Shown: positions 40,848 through 48,621 of the stretch, in pieces
Layout of the letters: each line of letters opens with the position of its first letter
How positions within the stretch are numbered: the first letter of the stretch is position 1
Assembly (NCBI GenBank): GCA_003023195.1
Contig: PXRX01000011.1
Span: forward strand, 1 to 64,000
Direction of reading: 5' to 3'
DNA from: Halobacteriales archaeon QS_8_69_26
Lineage (GTDB): Archaea; Halobacteriota; Halobacteria; Halobacteriales; SW-7-71-33
Length of the DNA: 64,000 bases
Program-made: the position numbers and the translations under genes
Notes under the pieces: generated by a model
What the model was told of the DNA's origin: nothing
Database searches by the model: none
What the model saw: only the letters and a program-made list of their open reading frames with translations

Positions 40848-42209
40848 ATGTCTGCCCTCCGGCGGCTCTGGGCGCTCCGCGAGGACCGGCCGGCCCTGGT
40901 CTACGGGACGCTCGCCGTCCTCGCGTTCTTCGCCGTCTACCCGGTCCTGGACCGGTGGCTCAGGGGCGGCGGGGTGGCCGTCCCCTTCGAGTACTACGAC
41001 TGGGGGGCGCTCTCGGGCGGGGTGGACCGGTGGTACCGGGGCGAGGTCGTCTACTGGAAGCAGGGCGACTTCGGCTACCACGCCAGCTACCTCTACCTGC
41101 CGGCGTACCTGCTGGCGTTCGTCCCGTTCTTCGAACTCCAGCAGACCGGCGCGCTGACCTGGCTCCCCATCGTCGAGAACCCCTTCGACGTCGGTGCAGT
41201 CGCCTGGAACACGTTCACCTTCGGACTGCTGTGGGTGGGTCTGCAACTGGTGATCGCGGAGTGTGGCCTCCGCCTGCGGCTCTACGAGCGGGCGCTGCTG
41301 GCGTGGCTCCTGCTCGGGTTCCAGCCGCTCCTGTACTCCGTCAAACTGGGCCAGGCATCGTCGTTTCTGGCTGCAATGTTCTGTTTCGCATTCGTCGCGA
41401 TGGAGCGGGGCGAGGCCGGCGACGACCGGCAGTCCCGACTGGTCAGCGGCGCGCTCACGACCGTCGGGAGCGCGATGAAGCCCTTCTACGCGACGTCGGG
41501 CGCCCACCTGCTCCGGGACCGGGACCGGTTCACCGGCGCGGTCGTCGGTGGTCTGGTGCTCGTGGCGCTCTCGTTCGGCGTCTTCGGCGTCGAGAACCAC
41601 CTGACCTACCTCGACGTCCTCGCCTGGGGGAAGGGGTGGGGCACCGACCCCGCGCCGCCGTGGCTCTGGCACGCCGGCTACTACCGGCCGCTGTACGTCC
41701 TCGCCGACGTCTCGCCGTACCTGTCGATGGCCGTCCGGGCGCTCGGGTTGCTGGCGGTCATCGCGGTGTCGCTCCTGGCCCGGTCGGCCGACGCCGACCG
41801 CGAGACGTTCGCCCTGGGGCTGGTCGCCATCCCCTTCTTCGCTCCCCAGGCGTACACCCACGACTACGTCGCGCTCCTGCCCGCGGTGGTCGTCCTGCTG
41901 GCCGTCGAGTTCGCCCGCGAGAACGGCCGCCCCTTGCTGCCGGTCCTGGCCCTGTGGCTGTTGAACGTCCAGGCCTACGGGATCAAACTCGTGGTGCACC
42001 ACCTGCCCGACGGGTTCCCGGCGGCCGACACCCTCGTCCAGGCCACTCCGATCCTCCAGCCGGGCCTGTGGGGCAACCTCGTCCTCCTGGGCCTGGCCGG
42101 CTACCGGGTGGCCGAACTCGCCCCGCGACTCCCCGTCGGTGAGGTTCCGGCGGGCGACGCCGATACCGCCGACGCGGAGGGCGCGACCGGCGCGGCCGCG
42201 TCGGAGTGA
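40848..42209 (+). CDS. GT-C glycosyltransferase-like membrane protein (DUF2029/GT87)
   Basis: 453 residues with about ten transmembrane helices. After the first helix (LVYGTLAVLAFFAVYPVL) is the acidic external loop expected of polyprenol-phosphate sugar transferases (FEYYDWGALSGGVDRWYRGE), then YLPAYLLAFVPFF, FQPLLYSVKLGQASSFLAAM and SAMKPFYATSG, as in GT87 mannosyltransferases. It would transfer a lipid-linked sugar on the outer face. An acidic tail follows the last helix. No other glycosylation gene is beside it. Confidence 0.7.
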   Translation: MSALRRLWALREDRPALVYGTLAVLAFFAVYPVLDRWLRGGGVAVPFEYYDWGALSGGVDRWYRGEVVYWKQGDFGYHASYLYLPAYLLAFVPFFELQQTGALTWLPIVENPFDVGAVAWNTFTFGLLWVGLQLVIAECGLRLRLYERALLAWLLLGFQPLLYSVKLGQASSFLAAMFCFAFVAMERGEAGDDRQSRLVSGALTTVGSAMKPFYATSGAHLLRDRDRFTGAVVGGLVLVALSFGVFGVENHLTYLDVLAWGKGWGTDPAPPWLWHAGYYRPLYVLADVSPYLSMAVRALGLLAVIAVSLLARSADADRETFALGLVAIPFFAPQAYTHDYVALLPAVVVLLAVEFARENGRPLLPVLALWLLNVQAYGIKLVVHHLPDGFPAADTLVQATPILQPGLWGNLVLLGLAGYRVAELAPRLPVGEVPAGDADTADAEGATGAAASE

Positions 42210-42279
42210 GGTCCCCCGACCGAGTTCGCGGTGGTAGGCCCCGAAAGTGCTTTTCCCCGGAGCGACGAACGTCCTACCG

Positions 42280-43170
42280 ATGACGGTCCACATCGACGGG
42301 GAGCGGACCCCGGGCGAGGGGCGCTCCTACCGGTACTTCCGCAACGCGGTCGAGCGCCACTGGGACCCCCACGACATCGACCTCTCCGAGGACCGGGTGC
42401 GGATCGCCCGCCTGGACGACCGGTCGTTCGACCAGTTGCGGCGGACACTGGCGCTGTTCGGCGCCGGCGAGGAGGCGGTCACCGAGGACCTGGCGCCACT
42501 GGCCGTGGTCCTCGAGGACGTCAACGACCAGATGTTCGTCGCCTCCCAGACCTACGAGGAGGCCAAGCACGCCGACTTCTTCGACCGCTACTGGACCCGG
42601 GTGATAGACGAGGAGGCACACGCCAGGGGCAACGACCCCGCCGACCCGACCGACGACCGGTGGTTTGGCGAGGACTACGTCGAACTGTTCGACCGGACGG
42701 AGGCGGCCATGGAGCGCCTGCTCACCGAGGACACCCCCGAGACGCGGGCCGCGGCCTACTGCCACTACCACCTCGTCGTCGAGGGGGTCCTCGCCCAGAC
42801 GGGCTACTACGGCGTCCAGAACTCCTTCTCCGGCGAGGTGGAGGGCCTGCCCAGGCTCCCGGGCCTGGTCGAGGGGTTCTCGAAGGTCCGCGCCGACGAG
42901 GGCCGCCACGTCGGGTTCGGCATGGCGAAGCTCAAGGACCTCGTCCAGAGCGGCGCGATCACTGCGGAGTTCATCTCCGAGACCGTCGGCGAACTCGTCG
43001 AGTTGACCCAGGGGATCGTCGCCACGGCCAGCGACGAGGACGCACCCGGGGCCAACACCGAGGAGATGGTCGCCTACGCCGCCGAGAAGCACCGCCAGCG
43101 CATGCGACAGATCACCGAGGCCGACGCCGAAATCCCGGACGTCGAACGGCTGGTCGCGCTGGACGACTGA
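42280..43170 (+). CDS. ferritin-like di-metal protein of the R2/R2lox family
   Basis: 296 residues from ATG 42280. The helical fold of ribonucleotide-reductase small subunits is visible with its ligand motifs: Glu near 64-65 (FGAGEEAVTEDLAPL), E-E-x-x-H in QTYEEAKHADFF at 93-97, Glu in HLVVEGVLAQTGYYGVQN, and D-E-x-R-H in SKVRADEGRHVGFG. The small size and lack of the long R2 N- and C-terminal tails favour an R2-like ligand-binding oxidase over a class I reductase subunit, but either is possible. A glutaredoxin gene converges 51 bp downstream, consistent with a redox function. Confidence 0.8.
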   Translation: MTVHIDGERTPGEGRSYRYFRNAVERHWDPHDIDLSEDRVRIARLDDRSFDQLRRTLALFGAGEEAVTEDLAPLAVVLEDVNDQMFVASQTYEEAKHADFFDRYWTRVIDEEAHARGNDPADPTDDRWFGEDYVELFDRTEAAMERLLTEDTPETRAAAYCHYHLVVEGVLAQTGYYGVQNSFSGEVEGLPRLPGLVEGFSKVRADEGRHVGFGMAKLKDLVQSGAITAEFISETVGELVELTQGIVATASDEDAPGANTEEMVAYAAEKHRQRMRQITEADAEIPDVERLVALDD

Positions 43171-43221
43171 CGGGACCGTCGCTTCGTCCCCGGATCGACT
43201 CCCGGGAGCCTCGACCGACCG

Positions 43222-43464
43222 CTACGTGGCGTAGGTGGTGTCGAGGTACTCGATTATCCGCTCGGACTCGGCCATCGTGATCCCCCGCTCGTCGTCGACG
43301 AGCACCGGCACCTGGCGCTGACCGGAGACGCGCTTGACCTCGTTGCGCCGGGAGTGGAGCCCCTCGACCCAGACGTTCTCGTACTCCACGCCCAGTTCGT
43401 CAAGCCGGTCGGCAACCAGTTCGCAGTACGGACACCCCTCCAGCTGGTAGAGCGTGATCGTCAT
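43222..43464 (-). CDS. glutaredoxin
   Basis: 80 residues from ATG 43464 (MTITLYQLEGCPYCELVADR). CPYC active site at 11-14, then VEYENVWVEGLHSRRNEVKR and the cis-Pro segment QRQVPVLVDDERG followed by MAESERIIEYL. Typical stand-alone glutaredoxin, cytosolic thiol-disulfide exchange. Being next to an R2-like gene it may supply electrons to it, which is inference. A palindrome at 43571-43590 lies upstream. Confidence 0.92.
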   Translation of the reverse strand: MTITLYQLEGCPYCELVADRLDELGVEYENVWVEGLHSRRNEVKRVSGQRQVPVLVDDERGITMAESERIIEYLDTTYAT

Positions 43465-43570
43465 GGGTCCGGGTAGCGGCTCCGGACCCAAAAGACCACG
43501 CCCCCATCGAGTGGGTTCGAGGGTGTGGTCGACGGGCGTCGCCGATCCCACGCGGACTCCTCACGCTGGT

Positions 43571-43590
43571 TTACAGTAGCCTTACTGTAA
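43571..43590. promoter_or_regulatory. palindromic operator candidate
   Basis: ttacagta-gcct-tactgtaa: perfect 8-bp arms with a 4-bp spacer. It lies about 107 bp before the glutaredoxin start and 26 bp after the stop of the gene at 43616-44023, so it could regulate the former or form a terminator hairpin for the latter. Confidence 0.45.
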
Positions 43591-43615
43591 GCCTCGACGA
43601 CGATCCCGCGTCCGA

Positions 43616-44023
43616 TTATTCGTCGTCGCCCGGCGGATCCCCGTCGCCGTCGGGCGGGTCACTGTCGTCCCCTCGATTCCCGTCGCCACCGGGCGGGTCA
43701 CCGTCGCTCGTCCGATCCCCGTCGTCCGGCGGAGTCCTGGCGTCCCGCGGATCCCCGCCACCGTCGTCCTCGGGCGGTTCCCGGCCCGCGGCCGCCCAGA
43801 CCGTCTCCTTCTCGACGCGCTCGAAGTCCGCGACGGCGTCGTCGGCCGGGACGTACTCCTCGCGGTACTCCCTGCTCCGGGGGTGGTGCCACCGCAACTG
43901 GTAGAACCGCGCCCCGTCGTCGACGTCCGCCAGGCGCCGGGCGACCACCCAGTAGGGCCACTGGCTCGCGCTCTCGTGTTCGAGCCACTGCCCCGCCTCG
44001 TAAGTGAACTCCTCCCCCTCCAT
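43616..44023 (-). CDS. hypothetical protein with disordered acidic tail
   Basis: 135 residues. The first 75 are a small folded domain (TYEAGQWLEHESASQWPYWV, then ARFYQLRWHHPRSREYREEY and VPADDAVADFERVEKETVW) reminiscent of SH3-like or tudor-like beta folds. The last 60 are low-complexity Asp/Gly/Pro repeats. Family not recognised. The start is ATG 44023. Confidence 0.6.
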   Translation of the reverse strand: MEGEEFTYEAGQWLEHESASQWPYWVVARRLADVDDGARFYQLRWHHPRSREYREEYVPADDAVADFERVEKETVWAAAGREPPEDDGGGDPRDARTPPDDGDRTSDGDPPGGDGNRGDDSDPPDGDGDPPGDDE

Positions 44024-44088
44024 TGGCCGATGCGGGAACCGCCGGCGGATTAACTCTGTCGGGTATCCCTACCGTTCCCCTGCCCGGA

Positions 44089-44337
44089 CTACCCCTCCTC
44101 CCCGTGGAGCCGCCACGCCGTCCCCTCGTGGACCACCGTCGGTGGTTCGTCGGGCGGCGCTCCCGGCGGCGTTCGACCCGTGGTGGTCGTCTCGACGACG
44201 GCGTCGGACGGCACCGGCGGGAGGGGGTCGCTCGCCGGCGGACAGCCCCGGGGATCCGACCCACTGACGGAGGAGAGACAGCCAGCCACCGCCGCGGATC
44301 CGCCGGCGACCGCCGCGAGGAACCGACGCCCGTTCAC
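44089..44337 (-). CDS. short Tat lipoprotein
   Basis: 82 residues, MNGRRFLAAVAGGSAAVAGC with Arg-Arg and lipobox VAGC. The rest is Pro/Asp-rich and ends with VVHEGTAWRLHGEEG. Anchored outside the membrane; no function can be given. It precedes the hypothetical gene at 43616 on the same strand by 65 bp. Confidence 0.6.
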   Translation of the reverse strand: MNGRRFLAAVAGGSAAVAGCLSSVSGSDPRGCPPASDPLPPVPSDAVVETTTTGRTPPGAPPDEPPTVVHEGTAWRLHGEEG

Positions 44338-44426
44338 GGTCGGTGGTACTGGGGGATCCGGAAAATAGGTCTTGGAATTGATGTTTCTTACAGAAGGCTT
44401 ATTATTGATTGATATTTCTTCGCTTC

Positions 44427-45110
44427 ATGCGCTACGCGCTCGTCGTTGCCCTCGTGTTCGCAGTCCTCCTCGCAGGTTGTGCGGGCTCGCCGGGTGGTTC
44501 GACGACGACGGCCGAAACTGAACCATCGACGGGAACGGGCGCCCAAACACCCACCGAGTCGTCCGAGATCCCACCGAACGCTACGCCAGCGAACACGGTC
44601 AGTTTCGAAACATTGACCGAACGACAGCAAGAGGCCTTTCTCGACGCCCGTGACGGAGCGGTGAGTTTCGCCCCGGACTCCCCGTGTATCACCGACGATG
44701 CGGATTACCACGCCGAGAATTACTCCGAGATAGTCCAGCCTTTCAGAACACACGAGTACGTCACCTACGAGGGGCAGCACTACGCAACCACGGTCGCTAC
44801 GGGAGCAACGACGTACCTGTCGAAGTCTTATCAGCTCCGCCAGGCGACGCCGGAGCCGAACGATACTGTCGTCGCGTTCGAGGACCTCTCCGCGGAGAAC
44901 CAGACATACATCCAACGGGCGATCTATCCCGACGAGTACGAGACGCCGCACCGATGCGCGAGTCCGGACGTGTTGCGGAGATTTCTCTCCGACGCGTTTC
45001 TACAGTACGAAAACGGGACGTATGCGGCCGAAATCACGTTGGTCGAGGACGCCCCGGAGTACCTGTTGACGGTCACGGAATACGGGGTCAACGGTTCCAG
45101 TGGGAGTTGA
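44427..45110 (+). CDS. secreted lipoprotein, unknown function
   Basis: 227 residues from ATG 44427 (MRYALVVALVFAVLLAGCAG). A Sec-type signal (no twin Arg) with lipobox LAGC, then a Thr/Ser/Pro linker and a domain with ETLTERQQEAFLDARDGAVS and a later similar segment EDLSAENQTYIQRAIY. The repeated pattern (FETLTERQQEAF, FEDLSAENQTYI) suggests two related halves, as in some haloarchaeal DUF7979-type lipoproteins. GC is a little lower than in neighbours. A T-rich promoter (ttattattgattgatatt) is upstream. Confidence 0.72.
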   Translation: MRYALVVALVFAVLLAGCAGSPGGSTTTAETEPSTGTGAQTPTESSEIPPNATPANTVSFETLTERQQEAFLDARDGAVSFAPDSPCITDDADYHAENYSEIVQPFRTHEYVTYEGQHYATTVATGATTYLSKSYQLRQATPEPNDTVVAFEDLSAENQTYIQRAIYPDEYETPHRCASPDVLRRFLSDAFLQYENGTYAAEITLVEDAPEYLLTVTEYGVNGSSGS

Positions 45111-45342
45111 ACTCCCGGGGTCACATTACCGACAGGACGGGTCGATCCCGACCCGATTGCTACCTCCGGAAACCGCGGCTATCCCAGCCGATGACAGGAA
45201 TTACGATCCGGATCGCTCTTTCTCCTGCGGACCCACACTGCGGCCGGTTTCGTACGTCGGCGACCCGATTACCCTTTCGGGACGCACACGATGTCGTATC
45301 CGTGCCGGTCAACGACGTGGAGTATCGATCGTGCGGCAAGGA

Positions 45343-45360
45343 AGTGGGGTCGGAGGGATT
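45343..45360 (-). repeat. att copy distal to tRNA-Trp
   Basis: agtggggtcggagggatt, identical to 48382-48399, which is the 3' end of tRNA-Trp. It marks the far end of the element integrated at that tRNA. Confidence 0.8.
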
Positions 45361-45561
45361 GTGAACCTCGTCGAGGTCGAGCATCTCCCGGTCGATCCCC
45401 GCGAGTTCCCCCCGGCGGAGCCCGGTGTCGTAGAGGATCGTCACGATCGCGTCGTCCCGGGGCCCGTGGCGACCCTCGTGGGTGGCGTCCCGCATCGCTT
45501 CGACTTGGTCCGGCTTCAGCCAGCGAATGTTCGTTTCCGTCAACTCGGCATCCTGCGACAT
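45361..45561 (-). pseudogene. N-terminal fragment of a tyrosine recombinase
   Basis: From ATG 45561 the frame reads MSQDAELTETNIRWLKPDQV, ATHEGRHGPRDDAIVTILYD, TGLRRGELAGIDREMLDLDE. TGLRRGEL holds the first catalytic Arg of haloarchaeal XerC/D-like integrases. Right after LDLDE the sequence becomes the att copy (VHNPSDPT) and then unrelated flank. The H-x-x-R and Tyr parts are missing. This is what an integrase gene containing its own att site looks like after integration (SSV-type) or after deletion; I cannot tell which. Confidence 0.75.
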
Positions 45562-45679
45562 GGTCGGTATATAAACAACCCCACTAGTAAAGCCACCGAA
45601 TGTTCGAATCTATTGGAGGAATCGAACGTTGGTGAAAGGCGCTCTCGGTAATGTTAGTCGCCAGGATACGAGTATTCCC

Positions 45680-46603
45680 TTAGAGTCCATTTCGTTCGGC
45701 TACTCGGTCGAAAAGGTCCCTCAACCGGGACTGTCCGATTTTGTTCATCATACCAGGGTGGCGAATGACGACAGCGTACTGACCGTCATACTCAAAGACA
45801 CCTCCACGGTACTGATTGAAGTTATCGGGTAGTGTTGAGTCACCGATTGGGGTCAGACGTTCGGGTCCGACTGCGTCGCTGAATACCTGCCATGCGACGC
45901 CGCCCATAACGAACGTCGTCTGTGGCTGGACTAACTCCAATTCTTGCGTAACGTACTCCGATGCAACAGTCTGGAGCGCACTATCCCAAATGTGGCTTGA
46001 ACGAGGAGTCGAGAACTTGTGCGCATTTGTTACGTAGAAGTCTCCATACAGCCCCTGTGACGTATTCATCCGAAGTGGTGCGTCCGGCTCGGCTTCCCGA
46101 TATCGTTCTGCTGCTTCCGCTTGGATGTAGTCACGCCATTCCTCGCGTGAGCGCACGTCAACTGTGGATGTAGCTTCGCTCAATGCATCAAAGAACGTCT
46201 TCCAGCCGTCGTGATCATCGACATACTCAGAAAAGTAATGAGCCGAGATCTTCGATCGTCTTTCGAGGTCATCTCCGGCATCGTGGAGTCGTCGCCCCTC
46301 ACCCCGATTTATGAATTTGGAGAGCCGCCGAACCATCCCAGGGTTATTGAGAAGTATTGTATATTTCTGTCCGTTGTAAGGGAACATCCGACTGTGAACA
46401 TCAAGCGGCGCAGCCTTCCACAAGTCCGCGTCCTGTTCGATGGATGCTTCACTGATGTCAGGGTCGCGGGGACCGAAGGTACGGACGTACTCGTATGCGT
46501 TCGTCAATCGGTCTCGTCGCCGCCCACCGGCCTCGAAGTACTCTCGATACGCATCAAGCGATTCCGAGACGTGATCGTACACCGCTCGTTTGGAACTGGT
46601 CAC
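45680..46603 (-). CDS. uracil-DNA glycosylase-superfamily-like protein
   Basis: 307 residues from ATG 46603. The N-terminal half is helical (DHVSESLDAYREYFEAGGRR, YEYVRTFGPRDPDISEASIE). The C-terminal half shows the order of elements seen in the UDG fold: GDFYVTNAHKFSTPRSSHIW, ELELVQPQTTFVMGGVAWQV (matching the family pattern P-x-x-x-x-x-G-x-x-A) and YAVVIRHPGMMNK (family H-P-S/G). The catalytic motif I (G-E-x-P-G type) is not evident, so activity is doubtful. It could be a base-recognition protein in defence or counter-defence on the element. The assignment is tentative. Confidence 0.4.
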   Translation of the reverse strand: MTSSKRAVYDHVSESLDAYREYFEAGGRRRDRLTNAYEYVRTFGPRDPDISEASIEQDADLWKAAPLDVHSRMFPYNGQKYTILLNNPGMVRRLSKFINRGEGRRLHDAGDDLERRSKISAHYFSEYVDDHDGWKTFFDALSEATSTVDVRSREEWRDYIQAEAAERYREAEPDAPLRMNTSQGLYGDFYVTNAHKFSTPRSSHIWDSALQTVASEYVTQELELVQPQTTFVMGGVAWQVFSDAVGPERLTPIGDSTLPDNFNQYRGGVFEYDGQYAVVIRHPGMMNKIGQSRLRDLFDRVAERNGL

Positions 46604-46827
46604 AACCGGGGAGTGATATACTAAGTAATGATGAAACTTCCGACGGTATTCACTTGTGGGGGAGTGGGCTGCGAGTTAATCAGGTACCAAGACTGGTACG
46701 TCGGAAGAGTTCTGTAGACTCAAAGAGAAAGCCAACAACCGAAATACGGGATTCAACTAATTTTGTAACCCTTAGAACCGGGTAATTTTACCAACTTGTT
46801 ACACAAGTCTATCGATAAACATTGATA

Positions 46828-47936
46828 CAGTCGTGCGAAAATATTTACCAGTGTAGGATAGATCTGATGTAATGGGTCGGCTGGACGGTATCACTCTGGA
46901 AGAACTTCAGGAACTGCGTGAGCAAACAGAAGGAGAGATTCCGCGGGAACGAGTTCTGGCCGCGATCGGTCGAAAGCAGGGCGATGAACTCGAAACACTG
47001 GCTGAACGGCACGACGTCGTCGAGAAGACCATCCGCAACTGGCTCGATCGGTTCGCGCGCGAACCGGCCCTCGAAACTCGACGAAGACCAACGTGAACAG
47101 TTCTTCGAACACCTCCAGCAGCCACCGACGGAACTCGGCTACGACCAGCAAGCGTGGTCGCCGAAACTCTTGCTTGACCACGTCAAAGAGGAATACGGCG
47201 TTGAGTACAGCGAAGGACACGCTCGCAAACTCTTGAGCAAGGCCGAACTGTCCTACCGGACAGCACGGCCGCGCAATCACGAGGCCGACCCAGCCAAAGA
47301 AGCAGAGTTCAAAGAGATCGTCGAAAAAAAAAACGGGCCGAACTGACCGAGAAAACCGTCGTTGTCGTCGATCAGTTTACCAAGCGCGTCGGCACCGTTC
47401 AACGACGTGGCTGGTACCCAATTGGCTCAAATCCGACGATAGAGACATCGAACTCATGGGATAAAGTGACCGTACTGGGCGCTGTCACCGACGACGGTGA
47501 CAGCTTCTACTGCTGGACCGAGGAGAATCTCACCTCACAGCAAGGAATCTGGCTGCTCGGTGCGCTCCAAGAGCGGTTTGGAGAAGAGTTGGTAGTGTTT
47601 CTTGACCGTGCTGGGTACTTCTACAACAGGTATCTCTGGGAGCACGTCAGTGGTGAGCGCGCGACCGACACTGTCGGAGACAGTTCGGTCGCGTGCGTGC
47701 GCGGAGACGAAGAAGGTGAGGAGCACCTCGATGTCTGGTACTTTCCACCGAAATTACCGGAACTCAATGCGGTAGAAGAATGCTGGGATCGACTCAACGA
47801 ATGGTTCAAGCACCGTCTTATCTCTGACCTGTCGACGCTGAAAGAGCAGATTCAACGAGGACTCCGTACGGTTGATGAACCGAATATCTGGAACTATCTC
47901 TGCCCGTAACTACCGGTAAAAACTAACGCACGACCG
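46828..47936 (+). mobile_element. IS630-family insertion sequence
   Basis: 1,109 bp with imperfect terminal inverted repeats: left cagtcgtgcg-aaaatatttacc, right (reverse) cggtcgtgcg-ttagtttttacc. It is flanked by TA on both sides (46826-46827 and 47937-47938), the IS630 target duplication. It carries one transposase gene with two frame changes. Confidence 0.88.
46872..47909 (+). pseudogene. IS630 transposase, two frame changes
   Basis: Three consecutive frames make one protein: HTH part (GRLDGITLEELQELREQTEG, HDVVEKTIRNWLDRF), middle (SKLDEDQREQFFEHLQQPP, LLLDHVKEEYGVEYSEGHAR) and catalytic part. The DDE residues are present: KTVVVVDQFTKRVG, ELVVFLDRAGYF and PELNAVEECWDRLNEWF. The second change, a -1 shift, is at a run of ten A (47324-47333) and may be programmed, as known for some IS630 elements. 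The first, near 47060-47075, has no slippery sequence and is probably inactivating. Confidence 0.82.
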
Positions 47937-48053
47937 TATGAGAGGGACGGTGATGACTGCGCCTGTGGGACGCTCCCCGGAGACTTTCCGTGTGCCGAGT
48001 GCTACATCACGGGCGCGAAAGACTTCCCCGAGGGGCCGAGCGAGGGCGTCTGA
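47937..48053 (+). pseudogene. zinc-finger protein fragment next to IS630
   Basis: In frame from the IS edge: DGDDCACGTLPGDFPCAECY, ITGAKDFPEGPSEGV, stop 48051-48053. Two Cys pairs (CAC and CAEC) suggest a small zinc finger. No start codon is present and the frame on the other side of the insertion is closed, so the 5' part is lost. Its stop overlaps the next start (TGATG), so the two were probably an operon. Confidence 0.45.
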
Positions 48054-48190
48054 TGGCGTTCAATCTGCCGCCGGGGTTCGGGACTCGTCGCGGTGACCGG
48101 GACCACTTCGAGGATCCGGACCGCGACCCCGACGGGCACCGTTATCGTCCGGCACCAGACCCCGAAACCTGGCGTGAGGCCGAGGACTGA
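48053..48190 (+). CDS. 45-residue acidic protein
   Basis: MAFNLPPGFGTRRGDRDHFE, DPDRDPDGHRYRPAPDPETW, REAED. Start ATG 48053 overlaps the preceding stop. Soluble, charged, no known motif. Short proteins of this kind are common in haloarchaeal integrated elements near the att end; function unknown. Between here and the tRNA (48191-48383) I see no gene. Confidence 0.5.
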   Translation: MAFNLPPGFGTRRGDRDHFEDPDRDPDGHRYRPAPDPETWREAED

Positions 48191-48381
48191 CGGAAGGTCC
48201 TCGCTACACACCCTACCGACGGATTCAAACGCACAGAGCCGTAAATCAAGTTGACCGCAACACGGCTCCGGGGTGGAGTCGATCCGGGATTCAAATCGAA
48301 TCTGAAATCCCGGGTTGAGCGGGGTCCGTTGACGTGCTATACCCAACGCTGTCGTGCGGTTTCGCCGCGCGAAGCAAGGCG

Positions 48382-48399
48382 AGTGGGGTCGGAGGGATT
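48382..48399 (-). repeat. att copy inside tRNA-Trp
   Basis: agtggggtcggagggatt at the tRNA 3' end (acceptor and T-stem), identical to 45343-45360. The tRNA remains intact on this side. Confidence 0.8.
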
Positions 48400-48560
48400 T
48401 GAACCCCCGATCGACTGATATCTCCGGTGAACGCGCCTCGGAACTCCAGAGGGTCGTCAACGCGGAAGCGGTGATCAGCCGTCCGCTCGGTATATCAGTG
48501 GTTCGTCCCGGGCGCGGTGCCTCTGGAGTCAGTCGCCATCCCGGACTTGGCCACGACCCC
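48384..48560 (-). tRNA. tRNA-Trp (CCA) with a 103-nt intron
   Basis: The minus strand folds as a complete tRNA. Acceptor stem GGGGTCG pairs with CGACCCC, discriminator A. Anticodon stem ACTGA pairs with TCAGT, loop CTCCAGA with anticodon CCA. T-arm GGGGG-TTCAAAT-CCCTC. Exon 1 is 48523-48560, the intron 48420-48522, inserted after position 37, exon 2 48384-48419. Large introns in tRNA-Trp are known in haloarchaea and act as box C/D guides; here the intron segment CTCTGGAGT is complementary to the anticodon-loop sequence ACTCCAGAG. CCA is not encoded. The 3' end serves as an att site. Confidence 0.93.
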
Positions 48561-48621
48561 TCGACTCCCTCCTTGGGGGATCGCCGGTAAATCCGTTTCG
48601 ATCCCCGAACCCCCGTGAGAG

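Larger units (their letters stand above)
45343..48399. mobile_element. decayed integrated element at the 3' end of tRNA-Trp
   Basis: Flanked by two copies of an 18-bp sequence equal to the tRNA-Trp 3' end; the functional tRNA is at the right edge. Inside are an integrase N-terminal fragment that stops exactly at the left att copy, a glycosylase-like gene, an IS630 insertion, a broken zinc-finger gene and a 45-residue protein. GC is lower than outside. The matching integrase C-terminal part is absent, so it is no longer self-mobile. The layout agrees with integration at a tRNA followed by loss of much of the cargo. Confidence 0.78.

Noticed and set aside
45111-45342. Continuation of the integrase gene beyond the att copy
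   Set aside because: The frame stays open but the translation has no integrase motif and looks like host intergenic DNA.
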